Shown piece after piece: positions 34,834 to 44,585 of a DNA stretch of 64,000 nucleotides. The position numbers and the translations under genes are program-made. This DNA comes from Brevibacterium rongguiense (lineage in GTDB: Bacteria; Actinomycetota; Actinomycetes; Actinomycetales; Brevibacteriaceae). The notes below the pieces were generated by a model. It had not been told where the DNA came from. It searched no databases and saw only the letters and a list, made by a program, of their open reading frames with translations. The DNA lies in NCBI RefSeq assembly GCF_009857845.1, contig NZ_WWEQ01000003.1, positions 1-64,000 on the forward strand, written 5' to 3'. Position 1 is the stretch's first letter; each line of letters opens with the position of its first letter.

Positions 34834-35181
34834 GGCATCAGGGCCTGTGCGCCGACATCGGAGTCACCATGTCCCTTCGCACCTCGTTCCGAGCCGCGGG
34901 CGCGGCGCTTGCCGCGCTGAGCCTGGCGGCCGTTTCCTCCGCGACGCTCGCGCCCGCCGCCGTCGCCGCCCCCGGTGACCCCGGCAGGACACGGGTGCGG
35001 AGACCTCCGTGGCCAAGGTCAAGGGCAAGGGAGTGGGCTCGGGCCGGTGGGGCATCGCCGGTGCCGTCGAGACGGTGGGCTCGGGTGGCAGCACGTACAA
35101 CTACGGGGTGCAGTTCGCGCCGGACGGGTCGCTGTGGGTGACGGACTCCGGGAAGGTCTACTGGTCAGGTGGCGGCTCGCA

Positions 35182-35188
35182 GGGGGGG
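35182..35188 (+). repeat. G7 homopolymer at a frameshift
   Basis: Seven G. Eight would join the upstream propeller frame (SGGGSQGG) to the downstream TPRVFRYAKTGS frame. Confidence 0.85.
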
Positions 35189-36246
35189 TACGCCGCGCGT
35201 CTTCCGGTACGCGAAGACCGGCAGCGACTTCGCGCAGGGGCAGTACACCGTCAACGGCTCCTGGGACCCGGGATGGAACGGGGGCCTGAGCGGCGGCAGC
35301 GCCAACGCCGGCATCGGAGCCAACTGGCAGGCGGTGGGGCAGCGCACAGTCATCAGCGAGCCGTACGCCGCGCCCAAGCCCAATCTGACGAACGGGCCGC
35401 GCCCCATTACGTTCGACAAGAGCGGCCGCGCGTGGATCGTGAATTCGGAGAACGGCGACCCCAATTCGGCCGACGAGTCGGCACCGCACCGCAAGGTCCA
35501 GGTGCTGCGCGCCGACGGCACGCCGGAGGCGACCTTGGGGTGGGGTGGGAAGTGGCCCGATCGCGACCATCCCGGCGTCACGTTCTACGGCACCGGCGCG
35601 GCGACGACCCCGGATGGCAAGATCCTCACGACCTCGGAGACGTCAAACCGCCTCAACGTCTTCGACCCCACCACGATGCAGGCCACGGGGCAGATCCCGC
35701 TCGACCTGCCCGCGGGCAGTGACAACTCCGATGACAAGGGCTACCGGTCGCCCTATGCGGTCGCGGTCGATCCCGTCGACGGCTCGATCTACACCGGGCT
35801 CGTCGATTTCCGCGACGCCCCTGGCATGAAGACCCAGGTGCCCTACGTCGAGAAGCGGGACGCGTCCGGCAAGCTCCTCGCCAAGCTCAAGAGTCCCTCG
35901 GGTGCCGCGCCCTTCCTGCGCACCGGTCAGGTCGTGTTCAATGTCGTGGTGAATCCGCACAACCGACACGTCTTCGCGTGGTCGCAGTTCAACAGCGGCG
36001 TCGTCGAGTGGGACGAGGACGGAAGCTTCGTGCGCTCCTGGAACGCGTCGAACAACACGGTGGGGGGCGTCGCCAAGGCGGCCGGGGTAGCCACGGAGGC
36101 GTTCCCGGGCATGGGCACCGTGCGCGGGCTCACGTTCGACGAAGGCGGACGAATGTACCTCACGATCAACGAGGGCGGCAGCTCGATGGGCAGGGACTCG
36201 AGCCCCGGGTCATGATTCTCGGGCAGACTCCTGCCCCGGTGAAGCA

Positions 36247-36253
36247 GGGGGGG
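36247..36253 (+). repeat. second G7 homopolymer at a frameshift
   Basis: Seven G. Eight would join the MILGQTPAPVKQ frame to the VDRTQAQLSWQAPP frame of the fibronectin-like part. Confidence 0.8.
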
Positions 36254-37762
36254 TGCGTGCCGAAGTGTGGATCGCACCCAGGCCCAGCTGTCGTGGCAGG
36301 CTCCACCGGCTCAGGCGCAGACCGAGGCCGGCAACGGCGGACTGCCGATCAAGGACTACGTCGTCGAACAGCACATGGAGGGGGACGTGGACGCCAGCGG
36401 TGCAGACCGCTGGACGGTCGTGCCGAAGAAAGAAGCCTCGACGAAGACACGCTGGACCGTCGAAGGGCTTGACCCTGCCAAGCACTACGATTTCCGGGTC
36501 TCCGCCTGGAATGAAGCGGGCAACGGCGATTGGCTGCGGCTCGAAAACCAGCGCACGATTCGCATGGCCGACGACTCCGCGGAGTTCGGGCTGGGCGCTC
36601 CGAGTGTCAAGGTCGACGTGCTCGACAACGACGTCCTGCTGAGCGACCCGTCGGCCGTGCCGCCGCTCGAGGAGGAGCCGGTCGATGCGGAAACGGCCAA
36701 GACGCTCAAGATCCTCGATCCCCGCGACGACGCTCCGAAGAAGTACACGGACAGCCTGACGGTCGATGGCGAGGGCACGTACACAGTGGAGCACGGCGCG
36801 ATTGTCTTCACTCCTGCGCGCGCCTTCGACACCGAGGGACCGCTGACGCCCATCACATATGCGTTGGGGCTCGAAGGCTGCCGCAGCCACGCGAAGCTCC
36901 GCCTCACCGCTCAGCCCAACAGCATCGCACTGGAGAAGTCCGGGAAACTCGCCGTCGGCGCTGCCGGTGCGGTCGGGGATCGGATCGACTGGTCGTTCAC
37001 CATGAAGAACACAGGCTTCTCGACGTTGCTGGGGGTATCGCTGGGTGATCAGCTGACGGGAATGTCGGATTTTGCCTACGAGTGGCCCGATCCGGCGAAA
37101 CCGGGTGAGCTGGCGCCAGGCGAGGAGGCGACGGCCACCGCGCACTCTGCCGTCACGGCCGAGCAGCGATCCGCCGGATTCGTCGTGAATTCCGCGGTCG
37201 TCACCGGAGTGGCAGGAGACCGCGAGGTGAAGGCGGAGGCGACAGCGCGGGTCGAGCTGCCGGACCCTCCGGAGCCGACGGCGTCCCCGACCACCGAGCC
37301 GACGGCGCCGACGACGCCGCCAACGCCGACGATTGATCCCACGCCGCCGACCACCGAACCGACGAAGCCAAGCACGCCGCCAACGGTCGACCCGACCGCG
37401 GATCCGACTTCCGAGCCGACGGTTGATCCCACGCCGGGCCCGACAACGGCACCGACGGGAACCCCGACGACGGGCCCCGCCCCCACCTCCGGTCCGACGA
37501 GCGGAGTTCCGTCTCCCTCGGCATCATCCGCCCCGAGCACGTCACGCCCGACTACTCAGCCGCCGGCCCCGGCCAGCAGTTCGCCGGGCGATCCCGGCAA
37601 CCCGCCGGCGCCCGGGCCGAACGGACCGCCCGATGACCGCAGTCCGCTGCCGCGCACCGGTGTCCAGGGCATCGCCTCGGCACTCGTTGCCGCGGGATGC
37701 CTGATCGTGGGTGGCGTGCTTACCGCGGTGCGCGCCCGCCGGCGCCGCTGAGCGTGGCAGGT

Positions 37763-37799
37763 GTCCTGTCCCCACCGCCTTTCGCGGTGGGGGCAGGAC
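37763..37799 (+). terminator. terminator of surface-protein gene 1
   Basis: GTCCTGTCCCCACCGC pairs with GCGGTGGGGGCAGGAC (16 bp with one G-U) around CTTTC, 12 bp after the stop. Short downstream T content (CCTTGTC). Confidence 0.8.
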
Positions 37800-37877
37800 G
37801 CCTTGTCGCTCGGGGCGATGCGGTTTGGCGAGGCCCTTAACGAACGCTTAGAGTAGGTTGCGCATCCTCTCACAAAC

Positions 37878-40254
37878 ATGAAAGCGACCCCCTTCATGCG
37901 CATCCCCCAGAAGAAGCTCGCGGCCGCCGGTGCTGGCGCAGCGGCCTCCGCCCTCGTCCTCGGCTTCGCCGCTGTCCCACTGCTCGTTCCCCGGCACAGG
38001 CCGATGACGCAAGCGAATTGCCCGTTCCGGAAATCGTGAAGCAGACGACGATCGGGAAAACCGACTCCAAGGGCATCGGGTCCGGCAAGTGGGGTTACGT
38101 GGGCGACGTCAAGACGCAGAACCCCGATGGCAAGACGACCTACCCGTACGGCGTGAACATCAACCCGAGTGACGGATCGCTGTGGGTGTCGGATTCCGGC
38201 AAAACGGTGACCAGCAGGTTTAGCTGCGCGTTGGCTGGCTTCCCGGGTACGAGCCGCTGTCAGACGGGTGTACCGCAGATGGTGACCTACGCGAAGGCCG
38301 ATGGCACCGAACAGCGCGCCAGCCAGTACACCGTGGACGGTGATTTCGCCGTCACGGCGAAGACAGCGATCTCCGATGACTGGAAGACCAAGAACACCGG
38401 TTTGGGCGCCCTCTTCGCCGCCCGCACCGAGGCTAGGACGAAGAAGCGCGTCGACACGGAGACCGACAAGTCCGAGTACCACGGCGATTCGTTCCATGGG
38501 CCGCGCGGCATCGCGTTCGACGGAGAGGGCAACGGCTGGGTGACGGACTCCGATGACCTCGCGAGCCCGCAGAACCCGGTCGCCGTCAAGATCTTCGACA
38601 AGGACCTCGATTTCAAGAAGGCGCTCGGCGGCAACAACTACGGCCAGTTCGATGCGCTCGACAATGCGAACTCCGCCCAGCCCATGTCGATCGCGACGCG
38701 TCCCAATGAAAACATGCTCGTCGCCAGCCAGAGCGGCAAGGGCAAGAACCGGCTCATCGAGTACAAGCCGGACGGCACGTTCGTCGGCACGATTCCCCTC
38801 GACCTCCCCGAGGGCTCGCCGGGACTGGTCAGCGACAAGGACACCGGTGCGCGGACCCCCGAGGCGTTTCCGTGAACCCGAAGACCGGACATATCTTCGT
38901 CGCGCCCATGGACGGCTCGACGCAGTCGTGGGTGGGGCAGGGCGGCAACTCCATTGCGCCCTTCATCGTCGAGTACGACGAAAAGGGCGCGTTTGTGCAG
39001 AACATCGGCCAGGGTGATTACGGCACGCGCCAGGCCATGTTCGGCTCCCGCATCGATCCGAAGACGCAGGAGGTCTGGGCATGGTCCGCCGACGGCGGCT
39101 TCAACGAGTACAAGGCGGATGGCACGCTCGTCAAGAAGTTCACCGATAAGGACTTCTACGGTCTGGAGCACATCCGCGGCCTGGTCTTCGACTCCAACGG
39201 CCGTGTGCTTGCCACGACGAAGGAGGGCAGCAATTCGAAGACGGCGCTCAATCGCGTCATGATGCTCGGTCAGACTCCGAATCCGACGACGGAGGTCTCT
39301 GGCACCCTCGTGCCGTCCGAAACCCCAGCGGAGACCGCCCCGGCGAGTGCTGTCGCCAAGGCGGCCCGCGCGGACGCCGACGACCCGACGTGCGGCGTCA
39401 CCTCTCCGGCACCCGCAGCGCCCACCTACGAGACCGCGGACCTTGATTGGGCGAACGCCTCGGTGAGCGGCGCGCTGCCCTATCACCAGACCGAAGTGCG
39501 CGACTTCTCGATCGAGGCCCGCATGCTCGACGCCGATGATCAGCCCACCAGCGACTGGAAGCTCGTCGACCACAGTTCCGCGACGTCGGAGCTTGGGCGC
39601 GACGGGGTCAAGCTGCCGGAGCCGCTGAAGGCGGGCAGCGAGGACAAGGTGCAGTTCCGCGTCGCGGCGTGGAACGAGGCCGGCAACGGGGACACCGGAG
39701 GGATCACCCTCCAGGCGCCCCCTGCCCCTACTGCCCCAGCACCCACACCGTGCGAGACGCCCAGCGACGCGCCCTCTCCTTCGGATTCGGCCTCGCCGTC
39801 TCCCTCCGACTCGGTCTCCCCGTCCCCGTCGGAGTCGGTCTCCCCGTCTCCCTCAGATTCGACGACTCCGTCTCCATCGGCTTCGGTGACTCCCTCCCCG
39901 TCGGACTCGGTCACACCGTCCCCCTCGGACTCGCAGACCCCGGAGCAGACGGACACGACCACCCCCTCGGAGACGAGTAGCGCTTCGGCCACCCCGAGCG
40001 CTTCGAGCACCCCGACGAAGCAGCCCAGCCGGAAGCCGAGCCCCGCGCCGTCGACCTCGTCGGCTCCGGCGCCGGGCCCCAACCCCGGAGAGAACCCCGG
40101 GGACGGCCCCACGCAGCCGGGCAGCCCCGACCAGCCGAACAGCCCCCTGCCGCGCACCGGTGCGGAGATCGCAGGCGCGCTGGCGGCGGCCGCGCTGCTC
40201 ATCGGCGGCGGCGTCCTGGCCGTGACCGCCGGCCGCAGGCGCAGCCGGAAGTGA
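37878..40254 (+). pseudogene. LPXTG surface protein 2, paralogue, with two inferred frameshifts
   Basis: Start ATG at 37878 (or 37896; no ribosome site seen). The signal peptide KKLAAAGAGAAASALVLGF runs to a C4 at 37989-37992 where the frame is lost; one more base restores an AQADDASELPVPE cleavage region. The propeller part (IGSGKWGYVGDV, YPYGVNINPSDGSLWVSDSG, HGPRGIAFDGEGNGWVTDS, SVNPKTGHIFVAP) is cut again near 38866, where GCG-GTT has lost a G. Then a fibronectin-like part (FRVAAWNEAGNGD), a Ser/Pro/Asp repeat stalk (39769-39936), LPRTG at 40147-40161, helix and basic tail. Same plan as protein 1 without the CshA-type and DUF11-like parts. About 790 residues if repaired. Confidence 0.85.
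39769..39936 (+). repeat. seven 24-bp tandem repeats encoding SPSPSDSV-type units
   Basis: Units start every 24 bp from 39769 and encode eight residues of the form (S/T/A)PSPS(D/E/A)S(V/A/T/Q). They form the stalk that spans the cell wall before the LPRTG signal. Length may vary between strains by slippage or recombination. Confidence 0.9.
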
Positions 40255-40336
40255 CGGCGCTACCGCCCAGCCGCCCGAGCAAGAGCGGCGGCCGGGTGGG
40301 CCTGAGCCGCAGCCGCGCGCACTGAGGCGGGAGCGC

Positions 40337-40377
40337 AGGCGGGCTCCCGCGGGCATATCGCCCGTGGGAGCCCGCCT
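40337..40377 (+). terminator. terminator of surface-protein gene 2
   Basis: AGGCGGGCTCCCGCGGGC pairs with GCCCGTGGGAGCCCGCCT, 18 bp with one G-U, loop ATATC. It also insulates the next promoter at 40405. Confidence 0.8.
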
Positions 40378-40404
40378 CCCTCGTCCCCGGCCGGGGTCAC
40401 GACC

Positions 40405-40410
40405 TAGACT
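40405..40410 (+). promoter_or_regulatory. -10 hexamer TAGACT of the FAH-family gene (leaderless)
   Basis: TAGACT, then GACGAC, then the ATG at 40417. Confidence 0.55.
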
Positions 40411-40416
40411 GACGAC

Positions 40417-41223
40417 ATGCGCATAGCGAGATTCGTGCACAAGGATGCACCTGCCTACGGAGTGGTCGAGGGCGAGCTCAAGGACGGCGAGGGCGCGCGG
40501 TTCGACACCTCGGGCCTCGAGATCGCCGTGTTGGACGGCGACCCGTTCTTCAGCCCGGCCCAGTCGACCGGGGAGCGCCTGGCCTTCGACGACGTACGGC
40601 TGCTCGCGCCCATCATCCCGCGCTCCAAGGTGATCGGCGTGGGCCGCAACTTCGCCGACCACGCCAAGGAGCTCGGCAACGAGGTGCCGGTCTCGCCGCT
40701 CACCTTCTTCAAGCCCAACACCGCGGTGATCGGCCCCGGCGATCCCATCCGGCTGCCCGCCATCAGCGAGCACGTGTCCTACGAGGGCGAGCTCGCGGTC
40801 ATCATCTCCCGCGTCGCCAAGCAGGTGCGCGCGGACAAGGCGTACGACTTCGTGCTGGGCTACACGGCGGCCAACGACGTCACGCTGCGCGACATCCAGG
40901 GCACGGACAAGCAGTGGTCGCGGGCCAAGGGCTTCGACACCTCGTGCCCGTTGGGCCCGTGGATCGAAACGGAGCTCGACCCGGACGATGTCCGCATCCG
41001 CTCCTGGGTGGGCGATGAGCTCAAGCAGGACGGAACGACCGCGGACTTCATCTTCGACATCCCCCAGCTCATCGAGCACATCTCGGAGACCATCACCCTG
41101 CTGCCCGGCGATGTCATCCTCACCGGCACCCCGGCGGGCGTGGGCAGGATCGAATCCGGTGACCGCGTGACGGTCGCGATCGACGGCCTGGGCGTCCTCG
41201 TCAACCCCGTCATGGACGCCTGA
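40417..41223 (+). CDS. fumarylacetoacetate hydrolase family protein
   Basis: 268 residues. FAH superfamily enzymes hydrolyse or decarboxylate oxo-acids with a divalent metal. Marks: [35 protein letters not shown], metal ligands in [11 protein letters not shown] and the Asp of [27 protein letters not shown] and [13 protein letters not shown]. This gene commonly lies upstream of gltX in actinobacteria. Its substrate is not set by the sequence; acylpyruvate or oxaloacetate types are possible. A C-rich 124-bp gap separates it from gltX. Confidence 0.92.
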   Translation: MRIARFVHKDAPAYGVVEGELKDGEGARFDTSGLEIAVLDGDPFFSPAQSTGERLAFDDVRLLAPIIPRSKVIGVGRNFADHAKELGNEVPVSPLTFFKPNTAVIGPGDPIRLPAISEHVSYEGELAVIISRVAKQVRADKAYDFVLGYTAANDVTLRDIQGTDKQWSRAKGFDTSCPLGPWIETELDPDDVRIRSWVGDELKQDGTTADFIFDIPQLIEHISETITLLPGDVILTGTPAGVGRIESGDRVTVAIDGLGVLVNPVMDA

Positions 41224-41347
41224 GCCACCGCCACCCGCCACACAGACACCGCGGCCGCTTCCCAGCCACCTCCACCGCCGGCCGCCGTACACAGCGCCCC
41301 AGCCACCGCCCACAGCAACCAGCCCACCGCACAGAGTAAGGAAACGC
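41224..41347 (+). promoter_or_regulatory. C-rich, G-poor leader before gltX (possible rut site)
   Basis: The plus strand is mainly C and A with few G or T (for example CCACCGCCCACAGCAACC), unlike other gaps here, which are balanced in G and C. Such C-over-G stretches are where Rho loads. No hairpin or -10 hexamer is obvious. Confidence 0.35.
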
Positions 41348-42832
41348 GTGAACGTCAGAGTCCGCTTCTGCCCGTCGCCCACCGGCACCCCCCACGTCGG
41401 GATGGTCCGCACGGCGCTGTTCAACTGGGCGTATGCCCGCCACACCGGCGGCACGTTCGTCTTCCGCATCGAGGACACGGACGCGGCGCGCGACTCGGAG
41501 GAGAGCTACGGCCAGATCATCGAGGCCATGCAGTGGCTGGGCCTCGACTGGGACGAGGGCATCGACGTGGGCGGGCCGCACGGGCCCTACCGCCAGTCCG
41601 AGCGCGGGGAGACCTACCAGGACGTCATCGCGCGGCTCAAGGCCGGCGGCCACGTCTACGAGTCCTTCTCGACGAACGAGGAGGTCGAGGCCCGCCACCG
41701 CGCCGCCGGCCGCGACCCCAAGCTCGGCTACGACGGCTACGACCGCGACCTGACCGATGAGCAGCGCGCCGCGTTCCGCGCCGAGGGCCGCGAGCCCGTG
41801 CTGCGCGTGCGGATGCCGGACGAGGACATCACGTTCACGGACCTCGTGCGCGGCGACATCACGTTCCGCGCGGGCACCGTGCCGGACTTCGTGGTGGTGC
41901 GCGCCAACGGCCAGCCGCTCTACACGCTGGTCAATCCGGTCGACGATGCGCTCATGGGGATCACCCACGTGCTGCGCGGTGAGGACCTGCTCTCCTCCAC
42001 CCCGCGCCAGATCGTGCTCTACGAGGCGCTCAAGGCCATCGGCATCGCGGAGCAGACCCCCGCGTTCGGCCACCTTCCCTACGTCATGGGGGAGGGCAAC
42101 AAGAAGCTCTCCAAGCGCGACCCGGAGTCCAACCTCTTCCACCACCGCGACCGCGGGTTCATCCCCGAGGGGTTCATCAACTACCTGGCGCTGCTGGGCT
42201 GGTCGATCGGCCCCGACCGCGACGTCTTCAGCGTGCAGGAGTTCGTCGAGGCGTTCGACATCGCCGACGTCAACCCCAACCCCGCCCGCTTCGACCTCAA
42301 GAAGGCCACGGCCATCAACGCGGACCACATCCGCGAGCTGCCCGTCGACGACTTCGCCCAGCGGCTCATCCCGTACCTCGCCGCAGCCGGCATCGTCCCC
42401 GCCGAGCCCGAGGCGCGGGACAGGGAGATCCTCGCGGCCGCCGCCCCGCTCGTCCAGACCCGCATGAACCTGCTGAGCGAGGCACCGGACATGCTGGGCT
42501 TCCTCTTCACCCCCGATGCCGAGCTCGAGCTCACCGAGGACGGCCTCAAGACGCTCAAGGACACCGCCCCGCAGGTCCTGGCCGCGTCGCTGGAGGCCCT
42601 CGAGGCGCTGGCCGACTGGACGACGGACTCCCTCCACGACGCACTGCAGGCCGCCCTCGTCGACGGGCTGGGCATCAAGCCCCGCCTGGCGTTCGGCCCG
42701 CTGCGCGTGGCCGTGTCCGGCCGCCGCGTCTCGCCGCCCCTGTTCGAGTCCATGGAGATCCTGGGCCGCGAGTCGACGCTGGCCCGCATCCGCGCGCTCG
42801 CGGCGCACCTGGCCGCGCAGCCCGAGGGCTGA
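41348..42832 (+). CDS. gltX: glutamyl-tRNA synthetase
   Basis: Class I synthetase that charges tRNA-Glu. 494 residues, GTG start with AAGGAAA upstream. HIGH-type motif is [15 protein letters not shown]-type motif is KKLSKRD; between them [19 protein letters not shown] and the connective domain. The tRNA-Glu it charges is encoded 1.5 kb downstream. Whether it also charges tRNA-Gln for the amidotransferase route cannot be judged, but no glnS is in the window. Confidence 0.97.
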   Translation: MNVRVRFCPSPTGTPHVGMVRTALFNWAYARHTGGTFVFRIEDTDAARDSEESYGQIIEAMQWLGLDWDEGIDVGGPHGPYRQSERGETYQDVIARLKAGGHVYESFSTNEEVEARHRAAGRDPKLGYDGYDRDLTDEQRAAFRAEGREPVLRVRMPDEDITFTDLVRGDITFRAGTVPDFVVVRANGQPLYTLVNPVDDALMGITHVLRGEDLLSSTPRQIVLYEALKAIGIAEQTPAFGHLPYVMGEGNKKLSKRDPESNLFHHRDRGFIPEGFINYLALLGWSIGPDRDVFSVQEFVEAFDIADVNPNPARFDLKKATAINADHIRELPVDDFAQRLIPYLAAAGIVPAEPEARDREILAAAAPLVQTRMNLLSEAPDMLGFLFTPDAELELTEDGLKTLKDTAPQVLAASLEALEALADWTTDSLHDALQAALVDGLGIKPRLAFGPLRVAVSGRRVSPPLFESMEILGRESTLARIRALAAHLAAQPEG

Positions 42833-42859
42833 GCCGCCCGCACCGCTGAGGAGGAATCC

Positions 42860-44155
42860 GTGCCCACGGCTGCCTATCGCCTGCCCGCGCTCGCCGTCGA
42901 GGAGCACGCCATCACGGTGCCGCTCGACCACTTCGGCGACGAGCCCGGCGAACTCGAGGTCTTCGCCCGCATCGTCGGCACCCCGGGGGAGGCGAAGCCC
43001 TACCTGCTCTACCTGCAGGGCGGCCCCGGCTCCGAGGCGTTCCGCCCCACCGCCGCGCACCCCGCCTGGCTGCCGCGCGCGCTGCGCGACTACCGGGTCA
43101 TCATGCTCGACCAGCGCGGCACGGGCCGCTCGAGCCCCGTGGGCCGCGTCGACGGCCGGTTCCACGGCACCGGGGGAGCGCAGGACACGGCCGGGGTCGC
43201 CGCGCGCCTGCGCCACTACCGGGCCGACGCCATCGTCGAAGACGCCGAGGCGCTGCGCCGTGCGCTCGGCATCGAGCGCTGGGCGGTCCTCGGGCAGTCG
43301 TTCGGCGGCTTCACCGCCCTGCGCTACCTGGCCGCCCACCCGGCAGCGCTCGACCTCGCCCTCTTCACCGGCGGCCTGCCCCGCGTCGTCGACGAGCGGC
43401 TGGCCGCCGACGGCCTGGCCGGGCCCGGCGGGGCGGACCCGGACGTCGCGCATGTCTACCGCGTGACCTGGGAGACGATGCGGCGCAAGTCGCAAGGGTT
43501 CTGCGCCCGCTTCCCCGCCGACGCGCAGCGCCTGGAGCGCCTCGCCGAGCGCGCCGCGGAGAGCGGCATCGCGCTTCCCGGCGGCATCGTCGCCGGCCCC
43601 GAGCACATCCGCAGCCTGGGCCACGTGCTCGGCACCGCGCACGGCGCGCAGACCCTGCACTACCTCCTCGACTTCGACCCCGACACCGCGGCCTTCCGCC
43701 ACGACGCGGCTGCCGCCCTGCCGTTCTCCGCCCGCAACCCCGTCTACGCCGTGCTCCAGGAGTCGTGCTGGGCCAACGGCGTCGCAACGGACTGGGGCGC
43801 CGTGCGCGCCCGCCCGGCCGGCCTCGATTCGACCTGGCTGGCCGGCGAGCACATCCACCCCGGCCTCCTGGCCAGCGGCGACCTGGCACCGTGGGCCGAG
43901 GTCGCCCAGGCGCTTGCGGAGCGGCCGTGGCCGCTCATGTGGGATCCGGGGGCGCTGCGGACGGCGGACGTGCCCGCCATCGCCGCGGTGTACTTCGACG
44001 ATGCATACGTGCCGCGGGAGTTCTCACTGGCCACGGCCGCGCTGCTGCCGCACGCGCGCACGTGGGTGACGAGCGAGTACGAGCACGACGGGCTGCGCGC
44101 CTCGGGCGCGGCGGTGCTCGACCGGCTCCTGGCGATGGCCGCCGGCGACGCCTGA
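42860..44155 (+). CDS. alpha/beta hydrolase, proline iminopeptidase family (S33)
   Basis: 431 residues, GTG start after GAGGAG. Oxyanion segment LQGGPGSEAFRP, DQRGTGRSSPVG, nucleophile in GQSFGGF, an Asp in VYFDDAYVPREFS and a His in EYEHDGLRASG complete the triad. Likely removes N-terminal proline or similar residues from peptides in the cytosol. Follows gltX at 27 bp and may be cotranscribed. Confidence 0.92.
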   Translation: MPTAAYRLPALAVEEHAITVPLDHFGDEPGELEVFARIVGTPGEAKPYLLYLQGGPGSEAFRPTAAHPAWLPRALRDYRVIMLDQRGTGRSSPVGRVDGRFHGTGGAQDTAGVAARLRHYRADAIVEDAEALRRALGIERWAVLGQSFGGFTALRYLAAHPAALDLALFTGGLPRVVDERLAADGLAGPGGADPDVAHVYRVTWETMRRKSQGFCARFPADAQRLERLAERAAESGIALPGGIVAGPEHIRSLGHVLGTAHGAQTLHYLLDFDPDTAAFRHDAAAALPFSARNPVYAVLQESCWANGVATDWGAVRARPAGLDSTWLAGEHIHPGLLASGDLAPWAEVAQALAERPWPLMWDPGALRTADVPAIAAVYFDDAYVPREFSLATAALLPHARTWVTSEYEHDGLRASGAAVLDRLLAMAAGDA

Positions 44156-44279
44156 GCCGGGCCGGCTGCGGGGGTGATGAGCATCACCGCGGGGGCCCCG
44201 CGCTCGCTTTGCGCCCGCGCGCGGCGGTGTGTAATGTTATCTCTCGTTGCCGAGGCAGCCCGCAAGGCCAGCTTCGCAG

Positions 44280-44351
44280 TGGGATATGGTGTAATTGGCA
44301 GCACGAGTGATTCTGGTTCACTTAGTCTAGGTTCGAGTCCTGGTATCCCAG
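44280..44351 (+). tRNA. tRNA-Gln (CTG)
   Basis: Acceptor arms TGGGATA and TATCCCA pair fully. Anticodon stem AGTGA/TCACT holds loop TTCTGGT with anticodon CTG. T-loop GTTCGAGTC is present. No CCA encoded. 72 nt with discriminator G. Confidence 0.95.
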
Positions 44352-44387
44352 CGCTTATGACTCGCACCTGCGTGCCATAACGCCCCT

Positions 44388-44460
44388 GCTCCCGTCGTCT
44401 AGGGGCCTAGGACGCCGCCCTCTCAAGGCGGAAACGGCAGTTCGAATCTGCTCGGGAGTA
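44388..44460 (+). tRNA. tRNA-Glu (CTC)
   Basis: Acceptor arms GCTCCCG and CGGGAGT pair with a G-U at the end. Anticodon stem CCGCC/GGCGG holds loop CTCTCAA with anticodon CTC. T-loop AGTTCGAATCT. No CCA encoded. It lies 36 bp after tRNA-Gln, probably one transcript. Confidence 0.95.
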
Positions 44461-44465
44461 CAAGC

Positions 44466-44509
44466 AAGGGCCCGCGCCCTCGTGGTCAGCCACGGGAGCG
44501 CGGGCCCTT
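44466..44509 (+). terminator. terminator of the tRNA-Gln/tRNA-Glu transcript
   Basis: AAGGGCCCGCGCCCTCGTGG folds on CCACGGGAGCGCGGGCCCTT with one mismatch and one G-U, loop TCAG, followed by TTTCGC. Confidence 0.85.
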
Positions 44510-44573
44510 TCGCATTCCCGCAGCGGCCGCGCACGGCGCCGGAGGCCGCGCACGGTGCCCGCCCGGGGCAGGG

Positions 44574-44579
44574 CACAAT
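44574..44579 (+). promoter_or_regulatory. -10-like hexamer CACAAT of glpK (leaderless)
   Basis: CACAAT, then GGGCGG, then the ATG at 44586. Confidence 0.45.
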
Positions 44580-44585
44580 GGGCGG

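Larger units (their letters stand above)
34869..37751 (+). pseudogene. LPXTG surface protein 1, with four inferred frameshifts
   Basis: Start ATG at 34869 after ATCGGAG, then a signal peptide ending near AAVAAPG. The coding sequence continues in four further frames. Order of parts: YVTN/NHL-like propeller region (KGVGSGRWG, NYGVQFAPDGSLWVTDSG, RPITFDKSGRAWIVNS, YAVAVDPVDGSIYTG, GLTFDEGGRMYLTINEG); a fibronectin-III-like part (36270-36560); a CshA-type repeat (GEGTYTVEHGAIVFTP); a DUF11/DUF7507-like repeat; a Pro/Thr stalk (37270-37480); LPRTG at 37647-37661; helix; Arg tail. Shifts lie at about 34983, the G7 at 35182-35188, C4 at 36203-36206 and G7 at 36247-36253. Each is repaired by one added base. 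It would be about 960 residues and sortase-anchored. Confidence 0.85.

Noticed and set aside
39769-39936. CRISPR array
   Set aside because: The 24-bp repeats are contiguous and coding, without spacers. No CRISPR array was seen anywhere in the window.
44156-44279. small ORF or RNA gene before tRNA-Gln
   Set aside because: Only GC-rich sequence and the likely tRNA promoter; no protein-like frame.
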